From Gloeopeniophorella convolvens (Eukaryota > Basidiomycota > Agaricomycetes > Russulales): a stretch of DNA of 64,000 nucleotides. Made by a program: the position numbers and the translations under genes. Position 1 is the first letter of the stretch; every line of letters begins with the position of its first letter. Where the stretch lies: contig WTXD01000017.1 of NCBI GenBank assembly GCA_022496205.1, positions 124,001 to 188,000 on the forward strand. Direction: 5' to 3'. The notes under the pieces are model-generated. The model was not told the DNA's origin. It ran no database searches and was given only the letters and a program-made list of their open reading frames with translations. Below are positions 23,937-36,920 of this stretch, one piece after another.

Positions 23937-26900
23937 CTAGCGCCGCTCGCCTTGCCACGGGATGTCGCCCACGCGCTGGCGCAGCGGCAGCCCGCGCCCA
24001 ACGCCCGTCCCTACGCTCGTGATGCGGGCATGCACGCTCGGCGCAACGGGCGTCACCGGCGCCGCGACGCTGCCACCGCTCATGCCCGACGTATCGCTCG
24101 CGGTGCGACGCACGCGCTTCTTGGGCGCGAGCGCGCTCTTCGGCGCGTCCGCGCCGCGGAGCGACGGCTTGAGCACGGGCGCGAGGCTCGGCTCGATCTC
24201 GCGCGCGAGCTCGCGCACGAGCACCGCGCCGTCCTCGCGCCGCAGCGCAGCGACCGTCTCGTGGATGCCGAAGCGCTCGACCAGGAGCGCGCGGTTCGGG
24301 TGCACGTCGCACACCGTGCGCAGGATGCGCAGCAGGTTCAGCTTCACGACGGCCTTGCTGCCGCCCAGCTTCTCTGTGATCCGCCGGAAGAACTGCGCCT
24401 TGGCGATCCCGATGGCGACGAGCGTCGAGAGGCGGCAGATCTTGAGCAGCGGGTCGAGCAGGTTCTCGAAGGAGCCTGCTTTGGCGGAGACGAAGCACTT
24501 GAGGAGTGCTTCGAGCGAGTCGGCCTTGGCCAGCACGTCCTCCACGCGTGCCGTCTCCTCTTGAAGCCTAGTTGGAAGATCAATCAGTTGCCTGCACGAG
24601 AAAGCTTCCCGAGCTATACTCACCAAGACAAGATAGACTCGAGGGCGCTGACTTGAAAGTACGGATCCGTGAGGAGTTTGATGTACATGAATAGCCCGTC
24701 ATGCTGCCACAGAAGCATCCGACAGCTCTTCCCGGCGCTGGTGAGATCACAGAGAATGGGCAGCGCAAATTGCTTCAGCGGCGAGCTCGACTCGATCACG
24801 CGCATGAGCAGCGGGACAATGCCCGCCTGGGCAGCCTCCTCCTGCCGGCCCTTGTTCAGGCGGCACAGGTTGTAGCACGTCTGGAAGATGTGGTTCGACA
24901 TTTCCTGCACGCGATTGTCAGATCATTGGATCTCAGGGGCCTGGCTCAACTTGCCGTGCTGTGGGGCCCTGAGCTTTGCTCGTCGAGGATCCGGGTCAGG
25001 ATCTCAATGGCGTTTGCATTCTGCAGAACCTCGAGCAGCGTTGCGTTCATCGATAGATGCTTGATAGCCTTGAGCATATGCACGAGATACTCCGGTTCGA
25101 GAATCTCGCATGCACGCAGCAGTCCTGCAGATCAGGATCGTTCAGCAACGCGCAGTTATGCAACAGAAGGTTTGAAGAGACGCACGCCTGACGACTTTGC
25201 GCGTCCCGAGCGCGTTGCGTACGTGAATGTCCGACTGCGAGACCTGGCAGAACACGAGCAGAATCTGGATGATCTTGCGCTTCATGTCCGCCGCCGCGTC
25301 GCCGCGACTCGCCATAACGTTCAGCAGCGCCGACGAGAGCGGGTCGAGCAGGCCCTCGCGGATGAACAGCCGGCAGAAGTCATTCTTCGTCGACGTCGGG
25401 CTCTGCAACTCGAACACGCTGCCGATGCCGTTCAGCGCGTGCACGATGAGCTCACTTTGCTCGGCAAAGTCCTCGTCGAGCAGGTCCACGAGCACCTTGA
25501 GGCCGCGGCACCTCGGGGACAGGTCAGACCCACGATGACGGTATGTACAGAGGCGCGCGCCGCGGACTTACGAGATGAACATCTGCAACGTCAGAACGGA
25601 TGTGTGGCAGAGAAGCTGGATGAAATTTGATGCTTGCAACCGGCACTCGGAGGGGTACCTCTTGGAGGTAAATCCTGCGGCAGGTCTCAGCGGGCCGCGC
25701 TCTCGAGGATCCATGGGAAAAATAGATTACGCACCCATCATAACGGGGATCCCACTGTCACTCCTGGGTCAGCATTCCCCACGCGTTTACACACGCAGCA
25801 ACGTACCCTATTAAGCAGAAGCTCTCCAAAAAGCCTGCATCCGCGGTAACCAGCTGTAGCGGTGGTATTAGGATGTGTGGCGCTGTGAGGGCAACGGATA
25901 AGTTGCCCACTCACCAAATTTACTATCTGCAGGAGGCGCATGATGACTTCGCGGGATGCGCGACCCTCGAGGACCTCGAGGATCGCGAGCATTCCGTGCG
26001 CTGACACGAGCTGACCTTGCATCTCCGGTGCATCGGACATAATGCTCAGCTATACACGCGTTAGCAACGGCCCCGCGTGGCGTAACAGATGGCGCACAAG
26101 TTGGTCGCATGCATCCCGGAGCTGGAAGTCCGGTGCAGCAGGCGTGAGCTCGTCAATGAGCTGATTGACGGCGCTCGTCAGCCGTGCGTATTTGTCGCGT
26201 TGGAGATTCGCGTCCAGGTCGTCCTCTGCGAAGCCTTCGTCGATCTGTGACATGATCATCAGCTACAGAACGTATCTACTCGCATATGTGCAAACATACC
26301 TCCGCGAATGGGTCTTCTTCGTCGGTATCTTCGTCTCCGAGCTGTTAGATGTAGTTAGCCCGACCCTGTCGTAAGGTTGCGAAAGACCAAGACTAACCCA
26401 AGACTTGTTTGATAATCGCGTATTGAGCTGGAGCGTCTGCATCGGCTGCTCGAGCGCTGCGAAAGTCGGACCAGGGATTAGCCGTGCACCATGTATACAC
26501 TAAGAAGACGCCGCACTCGACCCGTTCTGCTTCCCAAACACATCATCGTAGTCCTCGTCATCCTCCTCTGCGTACTTATTAAATTCTTGACTCGCGAGCC
26601 TGCGCGCGTCAGCTTTGCCGAACGAGCCGCCTGCGGAGCCAGCGAACGATGGCGAGCGCGAGTGCGAGCGCGCGCGTGACGAGAACGGCGTCGCGGACAC
26701 GGGCGAGGGCAGCACGGGGCTGAACGACTGCAAGTTCGGTAGCGGCGCAGTGCGCGCGCTGGGCGACGCCGGCGCGAGCCCGACCGTCTTGATGTCGTCC
26801 GGGTGGAAGAGCCCGCGCCGGACGGACGTCTTGAGCTTGAAGTCGGCGAATTTCTCTTGCCACTCGTCGTCCTCGTCGATGCCGAGGTCCGAGTAGTCCT

Positions 26901-28762
26901 CGACGATAGGTCCGATCTCGCGCGGGGGTGACTTGGAGATGGGGCCTGGTGCGGAGCGTGGCGAGCGGTTCGTGGGCCGAATCGTCTGCGCGTTGTCGTC
27001 GTGGTCGGGATGCCTCTCCTCCTCTGTCGCAGACTTCTCGAGGGCTGGCGGCGGTAGGCCGTAATCAAGATCCTGCTGACACGGTGGGGCAGCCAGCTCA
27101 CCTTGCAGCTTCGAGAGCGAGATGCCTTCCTCGAAGTCATCATCCCAATTGTCAGTCTGCTCTTCCGGCTGGCGGAGAACTGCGGGCAGCGGCAGTGCAA
27201 GTGGCGCAGCATTCTTCGCCGGCGCCGGTGGTGCCAGTCTCCTCGCTGCTGATGACGCCGGAAGCGCGCTTAGTGATGAAGCAATAGCGGCTGGAGTGGG
27301 CGAAACGCTAATGAAGGCTTCCGTAGGCGATGCGGGCGGCGAATGGCGAGAGGTGTCCAGTCGATCGCGCCCTCCGTGTTTTGATGGGCGCGAAGGAGCT
27401 GAGAGTAAGGTCAGATGCGAAGAATGCTGACCCGATGATGACAGCTTACACTTCAGCGCTTCGTTCCACTCCTGCACCTTGAGCACTGCCTCGTCAAAGT
27501 TATAGTTGCTTGGTGGGCGCAGCCCCTCCATCTCCCCTTTGGACCGTTTGCCCTCAGCCATCTGCTTCCTCGCAGCGAGCATCCACGGGTGACGCAATAG
27601 CTTCTTCGCAGATATTCGGAGATTGCAGTCCTTCTGAAAGCAATGGTATAGGAAGTCTTTGACTATGGGCGATGCGCCCTCAGGTATTGGGGGACAATCA
27701 TCCTGTACGATTCGGTATAGCGCAGGCATAGGTTTCAAGAAATGGTACGGCGGGCGGCCCTCGAGTAATTCGATTACGGTACATCCAACGCTCCTGCACA
27801 GCAACGGCGTTGAGAGACTGTAGTCAAGTTGAAACGACGTGCTGGACGTACCATATATCTGACGCGGTTGTCGCACCAAACTGTTCAATAACCTCAGGCG
27901 CCACTGGATACATCAGTCAGTCAACAATCTCCGCGTATGCAGGGCCATCGAGCGCACTCCAGTACGGGCTTCCGACGACAGCATCATCAGAGGCGGCTCC
28001 AGCAGCAGTGGTATTGCTCGCAACACCGAAGTCAGCGAGCTTGACGGCACCATCCTTGGTCGTCAAGATGTTGGCGCCCTTGATGTCTCGGTGGATAACA
28101 CCCTGGTCGTGGAGGTATACCAAGCCTTCTAAGACCTGGGAGATGTAGACAGCGACAAGGTTCTCTGGGAACTTCCCAAATCTCTTGCAGATGTTGTGTA
28201 GAGAACCGTTCTCGCAGAATCTATAAACGCGTCAGGAGCCGCGTGTGAAGACTTCGGTGCGCATACTCCAATATAATGTATAAATATTCCGGCGTCTTGA
28301 CGAAACCCTTGTACTTGACGATATTCGGGTGCTGTCGTGATATGAGTGCTGTAGAGACTACTATCTGAAACGTTGATGCCACATACGTTGAGGTTCTTGA
28401 GCAAGTCGATCTCGGACTGTGGGAGGCGTCACGAACAGTTAGAGACGCGACAATTTGTAGCACACCATGATTTGCCCGAGCTCGCCCTTCGGTATATTGC
28501 TGAGTTGGATCTCCTTCACAGCGACGGTCTCACCGGTTGCCCAATTGAGCGCGCCTGGACGCGTCCGCTGAGCGCGACTGAGGTGATAAGATACTACGCG
28601 ACTCACGGTAGACCTGCCCGAAGGCACCCTTGCCTAGCGAATCACCGAGTTGCTACGGGCCTGAGTTCAAACGGGGTAGGGTCGCGTCAGATGGGGGAGA
28701 CGCACATAATCATTGAGGACCTTGGAGTTTGCGGAAGTATAGGATGTAGAGGAACTGGCCAT
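23937..28762 (-). CDS. sepH: SepH/Cdc7-type septation-initiation protein kinase
   Basis: This is a Ser/Thr kinase of the septation initiation/mitotic exit cascade (orthologous group of Aspergillus SepH and fission-yeast Cdc7), expected at the spindle pole body. It starts at 28762 ([19 protein letters not shown]). Exon 1 ends at 28706 and exon 2 begins at 28652. The kinase domain follows at once: [15 protein letters not shown] (ATP loop), [17 protein letters not shown] (catalytic Lys), [12 protein letters not shown] (catalytic loop), KLADFGVAS (Mg loop), APEVIEQFG and [20 protein letters not shown] long Ser/Pro-rich acidic middle (about 27450-26500) comes next, with [13 protein letters not shown] and [20 protein letters not shown]. 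The C-terminal half is helical-repeat (ARM/HEAT-like), for example [19 protein letters not shown], and ends with a basic tail. Many short introns occur, including a 21-nt microexon near 25745-25765. No break was seen. Confidence 0.93.
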
Positions 28763-30744
28763 CAGTCCTGCAGATGGATTCAGGGGTTGGACGCGCCGTG
28801 CGGGATGGTTGGCCGGCGTGCGAAGCGCCCGAGATGGAGGAAATTACAGGGCGAGGGGGGGAGAGGTGATGGAGGAAGGGAAAGAGGCGTTGCGTAGCGT
28901 GGGCGGGTGGCCCCTTGCCGTTGGCGGGTGTCAGCCAAATCAAACCGCGCTGGACGCGGTCCGCGCTCAGCACGCTCAGTCACATCCACAAATCTGGTCG
29001 TCCACTCTCGTCCACCGACACCCGCTGCGATCTCCTGCTTTCCCAAATAATCTTCGCGCGGGCAGCCCCGGAAGCCTATTGTCCCACAGGCACGCTCTCA
29101 CACCGCGTAATCATGACTAGGTTGCTACTAGGACAGCCTCAGCCTGTTCCCAGAGTTGTTCAATCTGGGGCTTCAGCGAACCCACAGTGCTGCCGATAGA
29201 CCACGAAACATCGTTCTTGGCCGTGCTTCGCCATTCTATGCCCTGCATCTATTGAACTGCCTACCAACGCTCCTAGCCTCTTGTTGCTTTATGAACATGT
29301 TGCCAGCATTCCAAGATACCACTTTATCCTTGCGGACTTACGACTCCCAGATTTACGACCATGTTCTTTCGGTCTTATCGGGTGTATGAACTCTACTAGC
29401 TATAGCCCAGACCGTACACAGGAATACACCAGGGGCACCGTATACAATGCATACACCGTATGAAGGCACCATGGCGTTCGTCAGATCATCAGTTGAACGC
29501 ACTTGGGCGTCGATAGAAACACTTGAATGACAGAGGATTGGTTCTCACAGGCTGACTCAACGCCTTCCTTTGGCAGGCGCGCGGCTGTGCTCCAAGACTC
29601 TCGAAACCGTCCGTGTGCTCTCATGCGCATCACGGAGCGGCGCGCTATTTCCGCCACAGCTGGATACGCTCCTAGGAGGCCGCCGTCACTGATGGTATTG
29701 GCACTGCCGTAGCCCATGCGCTAAAGCCTAGCTGTTGGCTCAAGCCAGGTGTCCAGCGTGGTGTCGGCATCGAATCGATCACAGATCTACGGTCGCGCTG
29801 ATGCCACCATAGCCTCACATGTGCGTTGGCGCAGCAAAAGATATCTGGACGTGCCGCCGGCGGACAAGAGGTTCGCGTTTGGGGATACCTCTGGGATATC
29901 CCATTCCATCAACCCGGGAGACAACTCGTCGAAACGCCTAACGGACACTCCCCGGGCCTCCCAATAAGTGCATATTGGGCGAAGAACTCGACATTTGTCT
30001 CCTTGGTGTCACAATGGCGCGTTCTGAGTGTTCCTGCGCCGAATGCGACACAACACAACGAGAGGGGCGGGCCGCCGTTGTCGCCCGGTTTGGGCAGCGC
30101 CAAGGCGGGGCAACCCTACGCTGGGGTTAGGGTCCCTCCCGGCAGACGTCGCCCCGGCAGCACGTCGCCACGTTCTCGTCGCTCTGACGATCCCGAACAG
30201 CTTAGATCCATAATCGCCTTAATGGGCTCCCGCTGTCCTGGTGACAAACGGCGTGCCCTGCTGCCGCCCCTGGGCTGAGAAGCACAAACGCCAGCGAAGA
30301 AGCACGCGTGGCCCCCGGAATCCGCATCCAGCCTAGTCCAGCCTCCGAGATCCCCGCATATTGACGCTTCCGGCGACTTCGTGGTGCGGTGCGGATCCAT
30401 TTTGGCTTTGAGCGACGTATACGTGGACATGGACGTGGGCGCCTCCTCGTCAGTCGGCGTCTGCGAAGCTCGTGATTACACAATGTACTCAAAGCAATAG
30501 CGGCGGTATCAGTGCGGTGGCAGTTAGGTTAATACAACAGGAGGTCTATAGTAGTAGTGATGCATGCGATAGCTCTCCTCGATTCGACTCATACAAGTAA
30601 CAGAACAGTACAGTATTGCGCTCGCGGTCCGGACTCCAAATGACTACAAACGCACGCCCCGATCACATATGTATCAAAAAATAGGAGGCTAGGAGATGTG
30701 GCAGGCATCGTGTGATGCGTGGAACCACTTGTCTTGGAGCTGCT
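28763..30744. other. intergenic, about 2 kb, nothing recognised
   Basis: This is the upstream region of the kinase gene, then unassigned sequence. Open frames at 29481-29717 (minus), 29749-30278 (plus) and 30116-30492 (minus) overlap each other and show no motif. I cannot exclude a small gene with introns. Confidence 0.4.
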
Positions 30745-32008
30745 CTACTCGCCTGCCAGCTCCTCTGCCTTGGTGGCGGTATCATCCGCGGACTCTGCTT
30801 CCTCGCCCGAGGCAGACGGCCTTGGCTCGCTGCCGCGGCGCGCCGCGAGCTCGTGCGCCTGTCGCTCGTTCTCCGCGCGCAGGCGCTCGTTCTCGGCGGT
30901 TAGGTCGTGGATGTGTTTGATCGCTGCGCGACGCAGAGATCGATCAGTGCGCGGCCCCGGCGTGTGTGCAGCCCACGAACGTACCGCTCAGGGTCACGTA
31001 GGCCTTGGCCTGACGCTCTGGGGGCCGCATATGTTCCGGGAGCGCATCACGCAGCTGCGTCATCGCATCCTTGTTTTGCGCCCGATAGTGTCGGACGTTC
31101 ATCTTCTTTTTGTACTTCTTCTTCGCCTCGCTCTCGCTCGGTTCGGGCGAGATGCCCTTATCGTCGGACTCGGGTGACGCTTCGGCCATGTCCAGTGCCT
31201 TGCGCTTCCGCACGGGCGAAATGCGCCGCCGGGGTGGGCCCGTGCCTGTCGCCTGGGCATCCTGTGCATCCTCCGGTGTAGTGTTTATGAATGCTGCCAC
31301 TTGGACAGGCAGGCCGGTGCCTGCGGCTGCCTGTGGCGAGGACAGCATGCCGGAGCGCGGACGGGTCTGCGTGTGTGGACTGTTCGTCAGCGAGCGCAGC
31401 GAGGACGCCCAAGACTCGGGCGAGGGCTCGCGTGAGGAGACATATGGAGCCGGTCGCTGGCGGCCAACCGGTGCTAGCTGAAACTGTGGGTACCTATGGC
31501 GCGCGCATGAGCAGCTGCGCGATGCGGTGTCACGGGAACGTGATACTCACGGAGCGGTAGCCTCGCGCCGGTCAAAGGCAGCACTGCTGCTCCGCGGGCG
31601 AGAGGTTGGTAGGTTGGGCTCGTAGGGCGCTACGAGCCCCGCTGGCTCCGAGTAAGGAGAGTAATTGCTGTGCGAGTGTGCGCTGGATGAAACGCTATAG
31701 TCATGGACGGAGCCCTCTGGAGCATCGTATGTGCTCGGGTCAGGGCTACAGGGCATGCGACAGTATTGTCAGCGAACTGGGATACCAGGTAAAACTAGGC
31801 TAGACAATCACCGTCCATCATGAATGAATTCTTGCTCGCTTCGGTATTGACCGCTTTCGTTGGAGCTTTTGTCCCAAGACAAGCTTCCTCTGGCATGAGC
31901 ACCACGACGAGAAGGGCCAGCAGGGTATTTATTGTTATGTTTGGCTGGAGGGGATACGTCAAAAGAGCTGATAGGCGGCAGGGTGATTCGTTCATGCGCA
32001 TTCGTCAT
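30745..32008 (-). CDS. probable bHLH-like transcription factor
   Basis: The exons are 32008-31812, 31745-31551, 31493-30985 and 30923-30745, 1080 nt (359 aa) in frame. It starts at 32008 (MTNAHERITLPPISSF), an N-terminus like that of other fungal regulators. The middle is Ser/Pro/Tyr-rich and disordered. The C-terminal quarter looks like a basic helix-loop-helix. A lysine-rich basic stretch (KKKYKKKMNVRHYRAQNKD) is followed by helix 1 (AMTQLRDALPEH), a loop, and helix 2 (AYVTLSGAIKHIHDL). This continues into a leucine-zipper-like coiled coil (LTAENERLRAENERQAHEL). The helix-2 join crosses the last intron and keeps frame. A nuclear DNA-binding role is inferred. The basic region lacks the classic HxxxE..R spacing, so a bZIP-like or other helical protein remains possible. 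Confidence 0.68.
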
Positions 32009-35000
32009 GGTTGTACAGAAAGGATGATGATGGGGGAGGAGGCGTGGAGTAGACGCAGAGATAGTTATACGCTTCTCCGTGACAACATAGCAGCTCATTG
32101 ATATTATAAAGGTAAATTCACTGGCGCTGGTCGTAAAGCCGGGGGTCTGGCTAGGTAATTGCCACGAGGAGGGAGACAACAGTACTTCGGGAGGTCGACC
32201 AGGGTCGGTGTTCACCACGTAGGAGGCGGCGTCACGTTGCTATGCAGGGCGACCTTCCTTTTGCGTAAGGCTTATGCCAGCAGGATGTGCACGTATGGTG
32301 AGAGCCAAGAATGGTGTACCCACCCGAGGGTATATGCAATGAATTCCGGGGGTTGCGAAGCTGTGCTTCGTACCTTCGAAGGCTGGCGTCGGGGTCGGGA
32401 TAAGGGGTGTTCCCCCCGAACCTGAAGGCCGAAGCGTTGTGGCCACCTCGACGTCACTGAGCACTCACTCCGAGGTGGCCGACGAACAACCGATCGTGGC
32501 TTTAATGCAGATTGGTTGAGAAAGTGCGGCCCAAAACGGAGAGCAATGAGGAGATCCATAGCGACCGCCGCAGGATGGAGCCGCGTGCCAACAGCAACGA
32601 GCATAAACAAAACTGCGTTGTTGTGACGGTGCGTACATCAAAAACAGCAAGAGAGATGCATGCAGCGTCTGGCAGGTACAGCACGCTCGAAAGACAACAG
32701 GAAAAACAAGAGAAAGCGTCCTATACCACGGCAACTCATTGTGAACAATTCCACAAAAACAAACACAGCAATATTATGTGATGCAGCGAGGACCCCGGAT
32801 AGTCGTTGTGGCTCCGCCGCGGTGCCGTGCGACTTGTTGCCTGCATCCGTTCGGGACTCGGATCCCCTTGATCCAGGCCCATGGACATACACGGCGATGG
32901 CGTTTCCCCCGTGCAGGGCGCACTTGCGGTGGACGGTGCGCATGGCCTCGCGGGCCCGCGGGACCAAATCAAGTGGCGCGCACTCATGCCGCAGTCCCGC
33001 CAGCACCGCCTCGCACTGACATTGGCGGTGTCTGACTTAACAAGTGTTAGTGCCAAGGTACGTATCTCGACTGGTCCCTACGCAGACAGCGTTTGCAGGG
33101 CGGTGAGTTGTGAGATCCCCGGGCGCTCCGGGAACAACAATATGACGCGCATCGCTGCGAACATCATGGCGCATCACGAGAGCTTGGGCTTTCTTCCGAC
33201 TTCGTGGCAACCAACGCGGCGGGTAGTTTCAAAATAGCAGTCGAGCGGCGAGCGCGTGAGGTGATGCAATGAGACAGAAGTCCGCGCGACATCACGTCCG
33301 TCGGGCGTAAAACAGCGCCGGGGTACCCATGTTGCCCCGCCTGTGTGATCTCCACGAGGATGCTTGGGTCTACTCATAGATGGCTGACGGAGCACGGGAA
33401 CAGCACTCTCATTTGCGTGGGACGGGGAGCGGATGCGCCTTGTAGCACATGGTTACATCTCCAATTTCGTGCATGCTCGTCGTGCGCTGACTGGATATCA
33501 TTCGCTGTCACTGCCACCGCTGTTGTTCGCAACGCCACATTCTCATGACCTTGTAGAGGTCGATCCCATTCATTACAGAGACTAGATCGCACGTCAAGCA
33601 ACACATATCCGAAACCTAAACGCACAGACATCACACAAAGTCCGTATATTGTATGCTTCGGTTGAAAATGTGCTTCGAGATGGCGTTGTTGCAGAGAACA
33701 AACCTTCCTGCATTTCCAGGGATTCAAGAGGTGCCTCCATTTGTAGTCATGTGCAAGGAGCCTATACATAACATGCATCCTCCAATATGCGCTAGATCGA
33801 TGCAAGCTCTGCCGTGTACTCGGATTGGAAGCGATGGCATCACGCGTGCACCATGCGGCGCCCACATGGCTTGAACCCGCGGATCCAGCCTACATCATGG
33901 ATGAACACGAAAAAGCACTGAAGACGCAAGTTGCTTGCATGGGCACCATTGATCAATGGGGCCTACCAGGTTTTAGAGGAGGCACTACTGGAGTGGTTCC
34001 AGGCCAGGTGGAGGATAGCGGCGTCATCGGCTTGAATACCGAGGTCAGAGCGACTTAGAGGCACCAAACATGCAGGAGCCTATGACAGGAATTTAGTGTG
34101 CCGTGCTGTAGTGGTGAGTCACTAATGTGGTTATGTTAATAAGCCCTGCCAACAGGCACACCGTTGCCGATAAAGATATCTACTCGTAGCCTCTTATGTA
34201 TCCGCCCCGGTGTCGCGAAGATGCAGGGGTAGGCAGGGGTCCTCGCGTTAGCCGAAAGAATTCTTCATTGTGAACCCAACGGAGATTGCTCAGGCCGAGT
34301 AACGTTGCCTTTGGGGGCTGGCTATCTAAAAGACCCAGGGCCCGATCGGGGGTATGAGGAGCGCAGCGGCCCTTAAAGCGAGCACGTGGAATGATGGAAA
34401 ACACGTTCCTAGCAGCGACCGAACGGAAGCAGCCAAAAGCGCGAGTCACAGTCAATATGGCATCAAGCCGGCGGCATGTTGTGTGCCGAGGGAACACTGG
34501 ACACAATGTTCTCATTGTCGAAACGGAGAGCGAGCTATAGCAGGCCGTTGATGACGGGGAATGCATGGAGAAGCACTGGAACAACTGTGCAAGTTCTCCT
34601 GATGAATGATGACGCAAACGTGTTGCGGGCAATATGAACAGCGCATCTTAGATGCGTCGGGCGATGCTCGTCATTGAGGGAGAAGACCCGCGGGGCAGCC
34701 TCCATTTGGCACTTCTGAATTGTATTTATCGCTACAGCGATATGTATGTGTAAACTTGCGTGCGAAAGAGGGTGGCACGAACCTGGAGAAGCTGAACCAT
34801 GGGCAGGCAGGGTCAGGCTCGCTGAGCTACGGGGTGCCGCCGAGCCTTCGTTGGTTCACTGGGAAACAGGCGCCGGCAACGAGGGTCCGAAATTTGACAA
34901 GCTCCAGCGAAGAGAGCAATCCGAGCCATAAAATCGTCATTCGAGCAGTCCAGCAGCGCTAAGGTATCACCGTGCTGGGTTAAATGCATCGTGGTCCAAT

Positions 35001-35263
35001 GATATTGAAGATGGGAGGGACGCCTACCCTACCCCAGAGTTCTGGAATCGCCGTGTTTGCCGATGTTGTGCGGGTGGTGACGACTTGGTGACGACCAGTC
35101 GAGGTCAATCAACAGGTGATTGAGCGGCGGCTCATTTGCCCCGTCCTCCTCACCCGCTGTAGAAGGATCACTGGAACATGATGCACGGCAGTCGAAGATA
35201 ATAGTGAGCGCAGTCGGGCGCAGCCTCGTGGTTATTGGTCGGGCTTGGCAGGCGCGGAAAACG
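32009..35263. other. gene-poor stretch, nothing recognised
   Basis: About 3.2 kb holds only overlapping frames without motifs. The longest, at 33374-33865 and 34180-34632 on minus, have no ATG at their first codon and no family signature. A degraded element or a fast-evolving gene cannot be excluded. Confidence 0.4.
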
Positions 35264-35266
35264 TAG
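35264..35266. repeat. TAG target-site duplication, left
   Basis: This directly precedes the CACTG end of the 480-bp element. The right copy is at 35747-35749. Confidence 0.7.
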
Positions 35267-35746
35267 CACTGCGTGCATAGCAGACTTATTCTCACGAAAA
35301 AAGGCTTCGAAAAGCTGGATATTTGTTTAACTTACTTGTTATTATTTAATCTCGAAAAACGAGGATTAGTGAAGTTAACATTCTCTACACGCTTTTTGAT
35401 AAGGGGTAAAGTCTGTGCCTGAAGTTAAAGTTTTCTACCAGATTCCTGAGCCATAAACATCCGGTAAGACATTTCTCGGAAATCTAAACAAAACACTCAT
35501 TCTGGGTGTCAAAGCGTGAAGAATATGGGTGATTGTTTGACTTTATTGCCAACTATGTTTGCATGGGGAAGTCGTGAGAGAAGGTTAACTTTATTAGGAA
35601 ACTTTCTTCCCTTTTAAGAGTGCTTAGAGAGTCATTAAGTTTCTGATAACCACTTTTCCGGACGACAAAAAGCGAAAACAAGTTTAACATATATCTCGCT
35701 TATTCAAGCCTTTTTCCTTCAGGATAAGTCTGCTGTGCACGCAGTG
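35267..35746. mobile_element. 480-bp AT-rich TIR element (CACTG ends, 3-bp TSD), non-autonomous
   Basis: The ends are inverted repeats of about 50 bp. The left end reads CACTGCGTGCATAGCAGACT, and the right end, reversed, reads CACTGCGTGCACAGCAGACT. Both continue into a (G)GAAAAAGGCTT motif. The trinucleotide TAG lies directly outside both ends (35264-35266 and 35747-35749) as a target-site duplication. Ends starting CACTG with a 3-bp duplication are typical of CACTA/EnSpm-type DNA transposons. The core is AT-rich against GC-rich flanks and contains no open frame, so it is a MITE-like non-autonomous copy. The inverted ends are diverged at several positions, so it is not very recent. Confidence 0.82.
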
Positions 35747-35749
35747 TAG

Positions 35750-36202
35750 CGCTCACGGGCGCTCACAGAGAAGCACGTCGGAGAAGCACCTGGTGATCGA
35801 CGGGCGTCCGTAACACGTGCACGTATGTAGTCAGCGATTGGTGTGGGACTTTCGCACGGTAACATCCGGTACCTTCGTGGAACCGTCACTGCGCCGGGCG
35901 AGACGACCGTTGTGGTTGCCCGCACGCCATGCGGACCACCGTGGCCATGAAGCACAGCACACACATGAACCCTGGGTTTTGGATCCAACGACCATCTTGA
36001 TCTTAGTTCGACGCATTCGGGCCGAGTCACAGACATGAGAAAGGAATGCATGGGTGCTCAGATAATATAGGTTACGGTCATACAGCCATACAATACTCGA
36101 ATCTTGAGAGTCAGGGCGGACACACGCTTAACTCGTCTAGCTTTCGGAGGGCTGTGAGAATCCTAGCATAGCAATACTGTGGGTCGATCGCCTCGTTGCG
36201 TT
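35750..36202. other. intergenic, nothing recognised
   Basis: This lies between the TIR element and the 3' end of the hypothetical gene on minus. No motif was seen. Confidence 0.4.
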
Positions 36203-36920
36203 TCACGCTGGAATGCCGGTGAAGACTGCTGCATCAAGTTGTGACGGACTCGGCGGGATGAGACGGGCAGACGGAGCTACAGAGGCGTCGGAAAGCAGCT
36301 TCCTTGAGTACTCAGTGTTTCCATAGAGGTCGAAGGAACCATAGCTCGAGTGGAACTTCAGACGCTGCGGCGACGCCACAGACGCCGGCCTGGGCTCCGA
36401 TTCGGGCGAGGGAGTAAAGGGGCAGGGACCATTGTTTTGTGACAGGAGGCTCAACTGAGCTGGGCTGTACGCCTGCTGCCAAACAACCTCGATCCCGAGG
36501 CAGGATCGCTGCTCGGCAATGGAGACTGCGCAGGGTGTAGCTGCTGCTGTAGGTCTGGCTGTCGAACGATCGGACACTCCGAGATGTGTGCTTGGTCCGG
36601 AAGCAGGCTGCGCAGCGTCAAAGAAGGACGAGGCCACGGGGCTTTTACCTGTACATGGAGTCTCTCTGAAGCTCTCCCGTGACTGGTCCCTCTCGTCTGT
36701 ATATTCATGCCGGGACTCGGTAGGCGGTGCAAGGGCCTGTGTAGGTATGGGATCCAAGTTGAAGCTGTACCAAGTGGAAAGTTAGAGCTACCGGTATGCC
36801 GGACCAAAGGTAACACTCTTACCTTGCTGTGCCCAAAGCAGGTTCATGATTGGATGAATCAAACGCAGAGCCAGTGGCAGCGCCGGCTGAGGGTGCCGCC
36901 GGGTTGTACATGGGGCGCAT
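36203..36920 (-). CDS. hypothetical Ser/Pro-rich protein, two exons (219 aa)
   Basis: I do not recognise this protein. Exon 1 is 36920-36823, starting MRPMYNPAAPSAGAATGSAF. Exon 2 is 36764-36203. Together they give 660 nt in frame across a 58-bp GTAAGA..TACAG intron. Composition is rich in Ser, Pro, Ala and Thr, with no membrane span, signal peptide or clear domain. This suggests a disordered, perhaps regulatory, protein. The C-terminal third has a patterned segment, RLKFHSSYGSFDLYGNTEY, then SARLIPPSPSQLDAAVF. A further upstream exon (near 37075, MNVSTSRSTPTISGG) is possible. The model rests on the clean intron and open frame only. Confidence 0.5.

Noticed and set aside
33374..33865. 163-codon minus frame
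   Set aside because: It starts at GTG, has no family motif and no exon partners.
34180..34632. 150-codon minus frame
   Set aside because: It starts at TTG and shows no recognisable domain.
35267..35746. AT-rich island as a mitochondrial DNA insertion
   Set aside because: The inverted ends and TAG duplications explain it better as a transposable element. No mitochondrial gene was recognised in it.
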